From Ischnura elegans (Eukaryota > Arthropoda > Insecta > Odonata > Coenagrionidae): a stretch of 64,000 bases of DNA. Positions 41,590 through 55,100 of the stretch are shown one piece after another. The stretch covers positions 1,116,001 to 1,180,000 of the forward strand of contig NW_025791658.1 in assembly GCF_921293095.1 (NCBI RefSeq), given 5' to 3'. The first letter of the stretch is position 1. Every line of letters begins with the position of its first letter. The notes under the pieces are model-generated. The model was not told the origin of the DNA. It did no database searches and saw only the letters and a program-made list of their open reading frames with translations. Position numbers and translations under genes: made by a program.

Positions 41590-42365
41590 AGCAAATGGTA
41601 CCTTACCAGGCGATAGAAAATTACTTCTATCGAAATTTAGGCTTGGAAGCAAGAGTTATTTTGGAATTTCTCAAGGTTATCCCTGATCCCTCGAATCATC
41701 GTATGTTTTTCGATAACTTCTTTTCATCTTGAAGACTATTTTTTTTTGAAAGAAAAAGGATTATTTGTCACTGAAGCCATCCGTGAAAATATAACGGAGG
41801 AGTGCCTGATAGAACATAATAAAACCATCGACGTGAAACCGTGAGAAACAAACGTTCAATAAAGCTGGAGGTCTTAGTGTTGCTCGATGGAATGATAAAT
41901 AGATTGTCCCTGTAGACATCAATTCAAGTTTTTCGCTTCCATTGGGCACAGGGAAAAGTTTCAGCAGAAAAAAGAAAATATTATTCCACAGCTTCGTGTT
42001 ATTGGGGAGCATAGTAAATACATAGGAGGTTCGGACCTACTTGATAATGCAAATGCAAATTACCGCACTGGAATTCAGGGGAAAAAAGGTCATAGCTTAT
42101 CAACTTAATGAACAGCGTTTGAACTAACGCCAGGAGATTCTACAGATTATGGAACGGAAGTAAATTTCACTGGTAGACTTCAAATCGTATCTAGCAGGGA
42201 CGCATATAAAAGGTTAAGTAAATCAGTCAGTAGATGGCGTACCCCTGTGCGAATCACGTACATAAACAAAGAAAAAGGTAAGCCATGTAATTCATCGCGG
42301 ATCCGTAAAGCATGAAAGGACGAATTTGGCCATAAAGTTAAAAAAATGCAGTAGTTGCCTAAACA
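41590..42365 (+). pseudogene. piggyBac-type transposase pseudogene
   Basis: Decayed plus-strand frames read MFFDNFFSS near 41700, RWNDK near 41890, RVIGEHSKYIGGSDLLDNAN and YRTGIQGKK near 42000-42090. This order (YFDNFF, RWxDN, MGGVDxxD, YRxxxxxKKW) is that of piggyBac DDE transposases. Many stops and frameshifts are present. No terminal repeats are assigned. The TTAA-type MITEs in this window could be related, but I cannot show it. Confidence 0.75.
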
Positions 42366-42738
42366 GTGCAAAAGCCAGCAGAAAATGCTTGCCTAAAATG
42401 CTTGAGTATTTCATAACTAGCCATTAATTATTGTAATTCAATCTGCAATGATAAAATTAAAGTCAATGAAAAAATGTGAAATAGATGCTCTTCTGAGAAC
42501 ATTTTGGCTTTGACTTATTTCTTTCAAACCGTAAAGCATGTCTAATTTATAGTGGATTTAGGTCAAATAACAACAACATCTCATTGCAAACATAATATCT
42601 AAGGATTTTATTTATCCAATATGACGTTATTTGTCATATACGTGGCATAAAAAGGTATAGGGTTACATACGACAGTAAAAACAGCATATTCGTATGAGAC
42701 GGCAATGTATTGTAGTGCGGGTTGTATAACTGCATACA
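42366..42738. other. Spacer before the tandem array
   Basis: AT-rich, no supported gene. The last ~40 bases (GCGGGTTGTATAACTGCATA) resemble the tail that precedes unit 48112 (CGGGTTGTATATATTATA), so a remnant of an earlier unit tail may be present. Confidence 0.4.
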
Positions 42739-44982
42739 GACTCGCACGCTCCGCGCGCTCGTTAAGGGGCTCCGCCCCTTAAAACCCCGGTTCCGGCTTC
42801 GCCGTCTACATTTGTGGTCGTTCGAAGACTTTTGAAGTTCGAATAATCTCAACACGGCTAGGGGCCGGCTTCGCCGGCCAGGGGGTAGGGAGGTGCCCCA
42901 CTCATTCCTCGGAACGGCTTCGCCGTTCCTCGCTGAAGGGCGGCTTCGCCGCCTGGGGGTTTAGTGTGCCAGAGGGCGAGGGCATTTCGGAACTGTTTCA
43001 CCGTTATTCGTTTAAGGGGCGGCTTCGCCGCCCAGAGGTGGGGGGAGTCCACAGCGGTTGCGCCGCTTGAACATCGGGGCGGCTACGCCGCCCGGGGGTT
43101 GCTGTAGCTCCCCCTCGCCTACGCCAGTTCCTCGTTGTGGGGCGGCTTCGCCGCCTTGGGGTTGAGGAGCCCCCCCGCGGCTGCTCCGCCTAGTCCTTAT
43201 AATCGGTCTTCCCCGCCGAGAGGGGTGCCCAGGGGGATTCGGGGATTTTAATGTGTTATGCATGCGGTCACCAAAAGTCCACAGTGATCATGTAGCGATG
43301 ATTTTAAAAGGTAGTGCAATACGGATTAATAGTGGCGACAAGTACCCATAAAAGAAGACTTAATGGCAAGTTTTTCATTTTTTTTTCGGGGGGTTCCTAC
43401 GGAATACCGGGGGTTTTATACTTGTGTTAAACCAGTGGTCACTAATAGTTCTCATAAATTCCGTGCCGATAAGTCCTAGGGGACCGGAAGAGTGGTCTTA
43501 CGATTCTTTTCCCTGGAGAGGCTATTTATTAGAAATTTTTTGGGAGGTTTCACGGGGTTATCGGGGGTTTTAATAAGTGGTAGGGGCACCGGTTAAATTG
43601 TGTCGAAAACTATTCGGAAAGCCGAGTTTAAATTTGTTTTATTTTTTTTCGGCGATGTTCCAGGAGGTAATCGGGGGTGTTCTGGTATTTTTTCCCGTAT
43701 GGTTTACGGTGGCTCGCCCTCACCAAATATTCCGGATCTAGAGCTCAGAGGGGACGGGTAGTGCGGCGTAATGTTTGCGAGAAGTTCCCAAATAGGAGAC
43801 TAAATGACACATTTTACATTTGGGGGGGATTTCACGGGGATACCGGGGGTTTAAATGTGTGTACTCCTGGCGGTCACCATCCATTCACATAAATTTCGGG
43901 GGGATGAGTCGTTGGGGGCGGTGGAATAGTCACGAAAAGTACACAAAAAGTAGACTTAAATGCAAAATTTTATTTTTGGGGGGTAGGTATGTGGGTTTAC
44001 CGGGGGTTTATAGATTTTTACTGCCAGCGGTCATCAATCGTCCACATCAATTCCGTAGCGATGAGTGGTAAGGATTGGAAAAGCGGCGGAATTGTGACGA
44101 AAGCACCCGAAAAGGCTAATTATATGCAAATTTTAATTTTTAGGGGGTTTCGGGGGGTTTAAAGATGACGATAGTATATGGTCACATTCATATACTGTCA
44201 TATCTAAAAGAAGTATGCCCTACGACATCCATATTTCGAGAGCAATACAATAAAAAGCAATCCAGTCCCTGAAAAAAGTGAGTAGTGCCCGCCATTTTTA
44301 TTTTTTCGCGGTTTAATCCATTGAATCATTTATAAAATGTTTATGTTTAATAAAAGACAATGCATTGCTGTATGTAACTACAAAGTTTGAAAGAAATCGG
44401 TCAGGTAAAAATTGACAAAATCTAGTGTTAATCTTTTGGAAATCGTAATTTTCGGTGATTTTCGGAATATTTTAATTTTTTTCTGAGTAACCAAGGACGA
44501 CGAAAGAAAATTGTTACCTAGATTTCTTAGAAGATGTTATAAGCATATATAATAATCATTTTCGTTATCCTACACCTTAAATTAAGTCGAAGGGAGCGGA
44601 AGTTATGATATTTTATTCGAAAAACGAATTTTTGGACGCCATTTTGGCTGCAATTTTCTTAAAAACAAATTAATATCATTACGTAATAACGTGCCCACGT
44701 TTAACAGCTTTCAGGAAATGCATTAATGATCCGTGTGGCACGCACGGTTCGCGCGCAGTAAAATAAAAACCGAAAGACGATCCCCGGAAAAAGCGCGATT
44801 TCGGCCATTTTGTCGTCCTAGCAACGCCACGTGGCGGAAACTTCCGGTTTTCGGATTTTTCCTCCGGATCATTTCGGGTTCCCCGCACGCGTGCCAAATT
44901 TCAGCTCTCCAGCACTTCTAGAAGTGGTCGGGAATTTGTATCCATGAGTGAGTCAGTCACCACGCCGGCTGTATATAGATAG
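42739..44982 (+). repeat. Array unit, type A (2244 bp), first copy
   Basis: Near-identical to the units at 56266, 58510 and 60754. Examples of differences: G at 43411 versus C at 56938, and C at 44243 versus T at 57770. The head runs from 42739 to about 43240 with around ten hairpins. The tail palindrome CACTTCTAGAAGTG is at 44913-44926. It is separated from the other type A units by the diverged and dimeric units. Confidence 0.9.
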
Positions 44983-47900
44983 GACTCGCCGCGCTGCGCG
45001 CGCTCGTTAGGGGGCTACGCCCCCTAAAACCCCCCGCATCCGGCTTCGCCGGCTGCCCCCGCCGGACGGCTTCGCCGTCCACCCCTCGACTGCTCGGAAC
45101 GGCTTCGCCGTTCCTCGCCGAGGGGTCGTCTTCGCCGTTCCTCGCCGAGGGGTCGTCTTCGCCGCCCATATATTTAGGTAGCCCTCCGACAGACAGCAGC
45201 TGGTTCCTTGGAACGGCTTCGCCGTTCATCGTGTGAGGGCGGCTTCGCCGCACAAGGGTTAACCGAGTCCCCCCTAGGCGTGGACTCCTGGGAACGGCAT
45301 CGCCCTTCCTCGTGCCGGGGCGGCTTCGCCGCCCAACGTGTACCGGTGTTCCCCCGAGACTGCGACAACTCGGAACGGCTGCGCCGTTCCTCGCCGCCCC
45401 CACCGGACGGCTTCGCCGTCCCACCCGGGTCTCCTCGGAACGGCTTCGCCCTTTCTCGTTGTGGGTCGGCTCCGCCGCCCATATATTGAGGCAGCCCTCC
45501 AACAGACACCAGCTAGCACCTCGGAACGGCTTCGCCGCTCATCGTGTTAGGGCGACTTCGCCGCCCAAGGGTTACCCGAGTCCCCCCGAGGCGTGGACTA
45601 CAGGGAACGGCATCGCCCTTCCTAGTGGCGGGGCGGCTTCGCCGCCCAAGGTTTACCGGTGTTCCCGCGCGCCTTCGACAACTCGGAACGGCTGCGCCGT
45701 TCCTCGCCTGTGGGCGGCTTCGCCGCCCAAGGATTATCTCGCCGTGATGGGGCGGCTTCGCCACCCGAGGTTTACCTATTTCCCCGCGCCATCGCCTCCT
45801 TGGAACGGCTGCGCCGTTCCTCGCGTGAGGGCGGCTTCGCCGCCCAAGGGTTATCGGCGCCCTCCGTCGTAAGCTTCCTCGTAATGGGGCGGGCTCGCCG
45901 CCCAGGGTTTACCCGTGTTCCCCCGAGGCGTCGACTCCTGGGAACGGCGTCGCCCTTCCACGTGATAGGGCGGCTTCGCCGCCCAAGGTTTACTGTGTCC
46001 CCCCGAGCCGTCGACTCCTGGGAACGGCATCGCCCTTCCGCGTGATGGGGCGGCTCCGCCGCCCAAGGTTTACTTTGTCCCCCCGAACCGTCGACTCCTC
46101 GGAACGGCGTCGCCGTTCCTCGTATTTGGGCGGCTTAGCCGCCCAAGGGTTATCGGTGCCCTCCCCCCTCGTAAGACACCCATTCGGCTGCTCCACGTGT
46201 TTGAGCGGATTTGCCGCCCGAGGGTTCTCGGAGGTTTTCCGCGCGTCTGACTCCTTGGAATGTCTCCGTCGTTCCTGGGGCGGGGGCAGCTTCGCCGCCA
46301 GGGTTTTCACTCGTCACAGAGCACTGCGTACTAACAGCTTTCCCCGATCGTTTACAAAGGCTGCCGGGGGATAATTTGGCTGAATGTAGACGCATGCTAG
46401 CCGTGATTGTGGCATTTTAGCTTATGACGATGTTTTGAAGGGGGTCCGGGGGGTTATCAGGGGTTTTTATGAGTATACTGACAACGGTCGCAATCATCCA
46501 AATAAGTTCCTTAGCGATGAGTCATAGGAGAAGGGAATTACTGCTAAAATATGCGAAAACACCGAAGAACATGCTATTCACAGAAAAAAAATAAATTTTT
46601 CCCTGGTCTTCTTGGAAGCCACGTGAAATATCGAGGGGTTTTCTTGCATAAAAGGTCTTTGTCTACCTACAGTAAAAATTCCAGCGATGTAACTGTAGGG
46701 GAACAATGAAGTTTCCCGTATTACTCACATTTAGATTACCCATTCTGTGTTCTCCACATAGCGGTGCATAGTACCTGTAATAAGGCATTACTCACGCGAA
46801 TTTTGTGGCCGTACCTTACGGGGAAGTGGTTTTAAAAAATGCGTTAAGGTGTACATGTGCCAGAGTCCTCATTTTCTCTCTACTATTTTGTTAATAAATG
46901 CACATTTAAAATTTAGAATTTTTATTGCGGGTGTGTAAATGTGCATGGATAATGGAACATAACGGTTAAATATAGCCGACAAAATTCCCATTTCGAATCA
47001 ATAAAAACGATACAACTGGGATGAATGGTGCACGAAATATACGACTTATTAAGTAATTTTTATTTTTTTGGGGGGTTCACAGGGAGTTATCGGGGGATTT
47101 TATTTGCTTGTCCCGTATAACGCGGCATCGTTTACCTTGGATAAAAATTTCGGCTCTGTAGCTGTAGTGTAAGCATGCTTTTTCGACGGTGTCACCCGTT
47201 AAAATTAATTATTCTGCGTTCTCCTGGTAGCGGCGCGTAGGGGCACGAGAAAGAAGTCAATCACCTGAATTTGGTGTCCGTACCACGTCGGGAAGTGGTA
47301 AAAAAAAATTCCGAAAAATTTAAAATCGTGTGTTGAGGGAATGCAAACTTCACGGCGGATGTGTTGTAAGTTACCAAACGTTGTAGGAGTCGCAAATTCA
47401 ATGAAAATACATAATCGTTAATTACTCGAAGTTTGATTAACATGTGGATATCAAAGGATAGCCAAAAAATTAAGAAAAAAATCTAGTATCTTGCATGAAA
47501 TTGAATTGGTCCTACAATTATTGCAAATTGGTCAAAAAAATTCCCAAAGTGAGCCCATAAGAAAAGCATTGGAAATTTTAAATTGTTAAAAAAAATACTT
47601 TTAAACAAAAAATTGCAAAGGCAACCACACCAAAAAATCAACCAAAAAATCTAGTATCTCATAAGTTAAGGACTTATTCGTACAACGATTAAAAGTTGGT
47701 TTTAAAAAAATCCAAAGATAGGCCCATAAGAAAAGCATTGGAAATTTAAAAAAATTATAAAAAATACTTATAAACAAAATATGGCAAAATGTTTCACATC
47801 AAAAAATCGGCCAAAAAATCTAGTTTCCCTCAGTGACATTTCATGTTCCCGTGACATTTTCAAGTAGGCAAAAAATGGAATATGTTTTAGTCCCATAAGG

Positions 47901-48111
47901 CTCCAATGTTAATTCGGATCGATATATCTCGAAAACCGATCGACTTTTTCGAGTTTTCGGACTTTTCCCCCCGATGAATATTTTTTCTCCACGACCTGTA
48001 AAAATTTCGTCTTCCCAGCACGTCCGGAAGTGGTCGGGAATTTGTATACGTGAATGAGTGAGTGAATCAGTGAGTGTGCTATCTGTCACACATCGGGTTG
48101 TATATATTATA
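44983..48111 (+). repeat. Divergent 3.1-kb unit with extended hairpin cluster
   Basis: It shares the head start, G-rich monomer style and tail with other units, but most of the sequence differs. The head (44983 to about 46340) holds some 33 hairpins alternating between GGAACGGC…GCCGTTCC and GGGCGGC…GCCGCCC types in subrepeats of roughly 90-110 bp. The body contains AT-rich tandem repeats of about 175 bp near 47470-47815, sharing CCCATAAGAAAAGCATTGGA. The tail palindrome is CACGTCCGGAAGTG (48019-48032). Confidence 0.85.
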
Positions 48112-51100
48112 GACTCGCACGCTCCGCGCGCTCGTTAAGGGGCTCCGCCCCTTAAAAACCCTGGTTCCGGCTTCGCCGTCTATTTGTGTTCGCTCGAAGA
48201 CTTTTTAAGTTCGAATAATCTCACCTCAGCTAGTCTTCGCCGGCCAGGGGGTAGGGAGGCGCCCCACCCATTCCTCGGAACGGCTTCGCCGTTCCTCGCT
48301 GAAGGGCGGCTTCGCCGCCCAGGGGTTCAGTGTGCCCCCCCGGGGCTTCCCCGCTTAATACTCGGAACGGCTTCGCCGTTCCTCGTCTAAGGTCGCCATA
48401 GCCGCCCAGAGGGCAAAGGCATTTCGGAGCTGTTTCACCGTTTTTCGTTTGAGGGGAGTCCACAGCTTCTGCGCCGCTTGAACATCGGGGCGGCTTCGCC
48501 GCCCGAGGGTTACTGAAGTTTCTCCTCGCCTACGCCAGTTACTCCGCGGAACGGCTTCGCCGTTCCACGTTCTGGGGCGGCTTCGTCGCCTTGGGATTGA
48601 GGATTTTTTTTGGTGATGTTCCAGGAGGTGATCGGGGGTTTTCTGGTATTTTTCCCGTATGGTTTACGGTGGCTCGCCCTCACAAAATATTCCGGATCTA
48701 GAGCTCAGAGGGGACGGGAAGTGCGGCGTAATGTTTGAGATAAGTTCCCAAATGGGAGACTTAATGGCACATTTTACATTTGGGGGGTAATTCAGGGGGA
48801 TTCCGGGGGTTTATGTGTGTATTGCAGGTGGTCACCATCCGTTCAAATAATTTCCGTGGGGATGAAACGTTGGGGGCGGTGGTATACTCACGAAAAGTAC
48901 ACAAAAAGTAGAGTAATATGCAAAATTTTATTTTTAGGGGGGTGCATGTGGGTTTACCGGGGGTTTATAGGTTTGTCCTACCAGGGGTCATCAGTCGTCG
49001 ACATCAATACCGTAGTGATGAGTGGCAAGGCTTGGGATAGTGGCGGAATCGTGACGAAAAATACCCGAAAAGGCTACTTATATGCAAATTTTAATTTTTA
49101 GAGGGTTTCGGGGGGTTTAAATATGACGATACCATATGGTCACATTCATTTGCTGTCATATCTAACAGAAGTGTGCCCTATGAACTCCATATTTCAGGAG
49201 TAATACAAAAAAAAGGAAACCAGTCCCCGAAAAAAGTGAGTAGTGCCCGCCATTTTTATTTTTTCGCGTTTAAATCCATGAAATCATTTACTAGATGTTT
49301 ATGTTTTCTGAAAGACAATTCATAGTTGTATGTAACTACAAAGTTTGAAAGAAATCAGTCGGGTAAAAATTGACAAAACCTTGTGTTAATCTTTTGGAAA
49401 TCGTAATTTTCGGTGATTTTCGGAATACTTTAATTTTTTTCTGAGTAACCAAGCACGATGAAAGAAAATTGTTACCTACATTTCGTAGACGAAGTGATGA
49501 GCATATATAATAATCATTTTCGTTATCCAACACCTTAAATTAAGTCGAGGGGAGGGGAAAGTTTGATTTTTTTTCGAAAAATCAATTTTTGGATGCCATT
49601 TTAGCTGTAACTTTCTCAAATGGAAACTAATAAATTTACTTAATTACGTGCCTACGTTCATCAGCTTTCAAAAAATGCATTAACAACTTGGGTGGCACGC
49701 ACGGTTCGCGCGCAGTAAAATAAAAACCGAAATACGGTCACCGGAAAAAGCCCGATTTCGGCCATTTTGTCGTCCTAGCGACGACACGTGGCGGAAACTT
49801 CCGGTTTTCGGATTTTTCCTCCGGATCATTTCGGGTTCCCCGTACGCGTGCCGAATTTCAGCTCTCCAGCACTTCTAGAAGTGGTCGGGAATTTGTATCC
49901 ATGAGTCAGTCACCACAAGGGCTGTATATGGATGGGACTCGCACGCTCCGCGCGCTCGTTAAGGGGCTCCGCCCCTTAAAACCCCGGTTCCGGCTTCGCC
50001 GTCTACATTTGTGGTCGTTCGAAGACTTTTGAAGTTCGAATAATCTCAACACGGCTAGGGGCCGGCTTCGCCGGCCAGGGGGTAGGGAGGTGCCCCACTC
50101 ATTCCTCGGAACGGCTTCGCCGTTCCTCGCTGAAGGGCGGCTTCGCCGCCTGGGGGTTTAGTGTGCCAGAGGGCGAGGGCATTTCGGAACTGTTTCACCG
50201 TCATTCGTTTAAGGGGAGGCTTCGCCGCCCAGAGGTGGGGGGAGTCCACAGCGGTTGCGCCGCTTGAACATCGGGGCGGCTACGCCGCCCGGGGGTTGCT
50301 GAAGCTCCCCCTCGCCTACGCCAGTTCCTCGTTGTGGGGCGGCTTCGCCGCCTTGGGGTTGAGGAGCCCCCCCGCGGCTGCTCCGCCTAGTCCTTATAAA
50401 TGGTCGTCCCCACCGAGAGGGGTGCCCAGGGGGATTCAGGGATTTTAATGTGTTATGCATGCGGTCACCAAAAGTCCACAGTGATCATGTAGCGATGATT
50501 GTAAAAGGTAGTGCAATGCGGATTAATAGTGGCGACAAGTACCCATAAAAGAAGACTTAATGGCAAGTTTTTCATTTTTTTTCGGGGGGTTCCTACGGAA
50601 TACCGGGGGTTTTATACTTGTGTTAAACCAGTGGTCACTAATAGTTCTCATAAATTCCGTGCCGATAAGTCCTAGGGGACCGGAAGAGTGGTCTTACGAT
50701 TCTTTTCCCTGGAGAGGCTATTTATTAGAAATTTTTTGGGAGGTTTCACGGGGTTATCGGGGTTTTAATAAGTGGTAGGGGCACCGGTTAAATTGTGTCG
50801 AAAACTATTCGGAAAGGCGAGTTTAAATTTGTTTTATTTTTTTTCGGCGATGTTCCAGGAGGTAATCGGGGGTGTTCTGGTATTTTTTCCCGTATGGTTT
50901 ACGGTGGCTCGCCCTCACCAAATATTCCGGATCTAGAGCTCAAAGGGGACGGGTAGTGCGGCGTAATGTTTGCGAGAAGTTTCCAAATAGGAGACTAAAT
51001 GACACATTTTACATTTGGGGGGGATTTCACGGGGATACCGGGGGTTTAAATGTGTGTACTCCTGGCGGTCACCATCCATTCACATAACATCCATTTCGGG

Positions 51101-52188
51101 GGGATGAGTCGTTGGGGGCGGTGGAATAGTCACGAAAAGTACCGAAAAAGTAGACTTATTTGAAAATTTTATTTTTTGGGGGGGGGGGGTGTATGTGGGT
51201 TTACCGGGGGTTTATAGGTTTTTACTGCCAGCGGTCATCAATCGTCCACATCAATTCCGTAGCGATGAGTGGTAAGGATTGGAAAAGCGGCGGAATTGTG
51301 ACGAAAGTTACCCGACAAGGCTACTTATATGCTAATTTTAATTTTTTAGGGGGTTTCGGGGGGTTAAAAGATGACGGTACTATATGGTCACATTCATTTA
51401 CTGTCATGTCTAAAAGAATTGTGCCCTATGACATCCATATTTCGAAAGTAATACAATAAAAAGCAAACCAGTCCCTGAAAAATGTTAGCAGTGCCCGCCA
51501 TTATTATTTTTTCGCGGTTAAATCCATTAAATAATTATTAAAATGTTTAAGTTTTCTGAAAGAAATTGCATAGCTGTATGTAACTACAAAGTTTGAAAGA
51601 AATCGGTTGAGTTAAAATTGACAAAACCTTTTGTTAATCTTTTGAAAATCGTAATTTTCGGTGATTTTCGGAATATTTTAATTTTATTCTCAGTAACCAA
51701 GGACGATGAAAGAAAAACGTTACCTACATTTCGTAGACTATGTTATGAGCATATATAATAATCATTTTCAATATCCTACACCTGTAATTACGACTAGGGG
51801 AGCGGAAGTTATGAAATATTTTTCGAAAAACCAATTTTTGGACGCCATTTTTGCAGCAAATATCTTAAAAAGAAACTTATATGATAAAATAATTACGTTA
51901 CTACATTTACCAGCTTTCAAAAAATGCATTAACGATCCGTGTGGCACGCACGGTTCGCGCGCAGTAAAATAAAAACCGGAAGACGGTCCCCGGAAAAAGC
52001 GCGATTTCGGCCATTTTGTCGTCCTAGCGACGACACGTGGCGGAAACTTCCGGTTTTCGGATTTTTCCTCCGAATCATTTCCGGTTCCCCGCACGCGTGC
52101 CAAATTTCAGCTCTCCAGCACTTCTAGAAGTGGTCGGGAATTTGTATCCATGAGTGAGTCAGTCACCACAAGGGCTGTATATAGATAG
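48112..52188 (+). repeat. Array dimer, copy 1 (1824 + 2253 bp)
   Basis: Units 48112-49935 and 49936-52188. The short unit lacks about 420 bp between the head and the middle monomers compared with type A. The pair is repeated as a block at 52189-56265 with one difference seen. Confidence 0.92.
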
Positions 52189-55100
52189 GACTCGCACGCT
52201 CCGCGCGCTCGTTAAGGGGCTCCGCCCCTTAAAAACCCTGGTTCCGGCTTCGCCGTCTATTTGTGTTCGCTCGAAGACTTTTTAAGTTCGAATAATCTCA
52301 CCTCAGCTAGTCTTCGCCGGCCAGGGGGTAGGGAGGCGCCCCACCCATTCCTCGGAACGGCTTCGCCGTTCCTCGCTGAAGGGCGGCTTCGCCGCCCAGG
52401 GGTTCAGTGTGCCCCCCCGGGGCTTCCCCGCTTAATACTCGGAACGGCTTCGCCGTTCCTCGTCTAAGGTCGCCATAGCCGCCCAGAGGGCAAAGGCATT
52501 TCGGAGCTGTTTCACCGTTTTTCGTTTGAGGGGAGTCCACAGCTTCTGCGCCGCTTGAACATCGGGGCGGCTTCGCCGCCCGAGGGTTACTGAAGTTTCT
52601 CCTCGCCTACGCCAGTTACTCCGCGGAACGGCTTCGCCGTTCCACGTTCTGGGGCGGCTTCGTCGCCTTGGGATTGAGGATTTTTTTTGGTGATGTTCCA
52701 GGAGGTGATCGGGGGTTTTCTGGTATTTTTCCCGTATGGTTTACGGTGGCTCGCCCTCACAAAATATTCCGGATCTAGAGCTCAGAGGGGACGGGAAGTG
52801 CGGCGTAATGTTTGAGATAAGTTCCCAAATGGGAGACTTAATGGCACATTTTACATTTGGGGGGTAATTCAGGGGGATTCCGGGGGTTTATGTGTGTATT
52901 GCAGGTGGTCACCATCCGTTCAAATAATTTCCGTGGGGATGAAACGTTGGGGGCGGTGGTATACTCACGAAAAGTACACAAAAAGTAGAGTAATATGCAA
53001 AATTTTATTTTTAGGGGGGTGCATGTGGGTTTACCGGGGGTTTATAGGTTTGTCCTACCAGGGGTCATCAGTCGTCGACATCAATACCGTAGTGATGAGT
53101 GGCAAGGCTTGGGATAGTGGCGGAATCGTGACGAAAAATACCCGAAAAGGCTACTTATATGCAAATTTTAATTTTTAGAGGGTTTCGGGGGGTTTAAATA
53201 TGACGATACCATATGGTCACATTCATTTGCTGTCATATCTAACAGAAGTGTGCCCTATGAACTCCATATTTCAGGAGTAATACAAAAAAAAGGAAACCAG
53301 TCCCCGAAAAAAGTGAGTAGTGCCCGCCATTTTTATTTTTTCGCGTTTAAATCCATGAAATCATTTACTAGATGTTTATGTTTTCTGAAAGACAATTCAT
53401 AGTTGTATGTAACTACAAAGTTTGAAAGAAATCAGTCGGGTAAAAATTGACAAAACCTTGTGTTAATCTTTTGGAAATCGTAATTTTCGGTGATTTTCGG
53501 AATACTTTAATTTTTTTCTGAGTAACCAAGCACGATGAAAGAAAATTGTTACCTACATTTCGTAGACGAAGTGATGAGCATATATAATAATCATTTTCGT
53601 TATCCAACACCTTAAATTAAGTCGAGGGGAGGGGAAAGTTTGATTTTTTTTCGAAAAATCAATTTTTGGATGCCATTTTAGCTGTAACTTTCTCAAATGG
53701 AAACTAATAAATTTACTTAATTACGTGCCTACGTTCATCAGCTTTCAAAAAATGCATTAACAACTTGGGTGGCACGCACGGTTCGCGCGCAGTAAAATAA
53801 AAACCGAAATACGGTCACCGGAAAAAGCCCGATTTCGGCCATTTTGTCGTCCTAGCGACGACACGTGGCGGAAACTTCCGGTTTTCGGATTTTTCCTCCG
53901 GATCATTTCGGGTTCCCCGTACGCGTGCCGAATTTCAGCTCTCCAGCACTTCTAGAAGTGGTCGGGAATTTGTATCCATGAGTCAGTCACCACAAGGGCT
54001 GTATATGGATGGGACTCGCACGCTCCGCGCGCTCGTTAAGGGGCTCCGCCCCTTAAAACCCCGGTTCCGGCTTCGCCGTCTACATTTGTGGTCGTTCGAA
54101 GACTTTTGAAGTTCGAATAATCTCAACACGGCTAGGGGCCGGCTTCGCCGGCCAGGGGGTAGGGAGGTGCCCCACTCATTCCTCGGAACGGCTTCGCCGT
54201 TCCTCGCTGAAGGGCGGCTTCGCCGCCTGGGGGTTTAGTGTGCCAGAGGGCGAGGGCATTTCGGAACTGTTTCACCGTCATTCGTTTAAGGGGAGGCTTC
54301 GCCGCCCAGAGGTGGGGGGAGTCCACAGCGGTTGCGCCGCTTGAACATCGGGGCGGCTACGCCGCCCGGGGGTTGCTGAAGCTCCCCCTCGCCTACGCCA
54401 GTTCCTCGTTGTGGGGCGGCTTCGCCGCCTTGGGGTTGAGGAGCCCCCCCGCGGCTGCTCCGCCTAGTCCTTATAAATGGTCTTCCCCACCGAGAGGGGT
54501 GCCCAGGGGGATTCAGGGATTTTAATGTGTTATGCATGCGGTCACCAAAAGTCCACAGTGATCATGTAGCGATGATTGTAAAAGGTAGTGCAATGCGGAT
54601 TAATAGTGGCGACAAGTACCCATAAAAGAAGACTTAATGGCAAGTTTTTCATTTTTTTTCGGGGGGTTCCTACGGAATACCGGGGGTTTTATACTTGTGT
54701 TAAACCAGTGGTCACTAATAGTTCTCATAAATTCCGTGCCGATAAGTCCTAGGGGACCGGAAGAGTGGTCTTACGATTCTTTTCCCTGGAGAGGCTATTT
54801 ATTAGAAATTTTTTGGGAGGTTTCACGGGGTTATCGGGGTTTTAATAAGTGGTAGGGGCACCGGTTAAATTGTGTCGAAAACTATTCGGAAAGGCGAGTT
54901 TAAATTTGTTTTATTTTTTTTCGGCGATGTTCCAGGAGGTAATCGGGGGTGTTCTGGTATTTTTTCCCGTATGGTTTACGGTGGCTCGCCCTCACCAAAT
55001 ATTCCGGATCTAGAGCTCAAAGGGGACGGGTAGTGCGGCGTAATGTTTGCGAGAAGTTTCCAAATAGGAGACTAAATGACACATTTTACATTTGGGGGGG

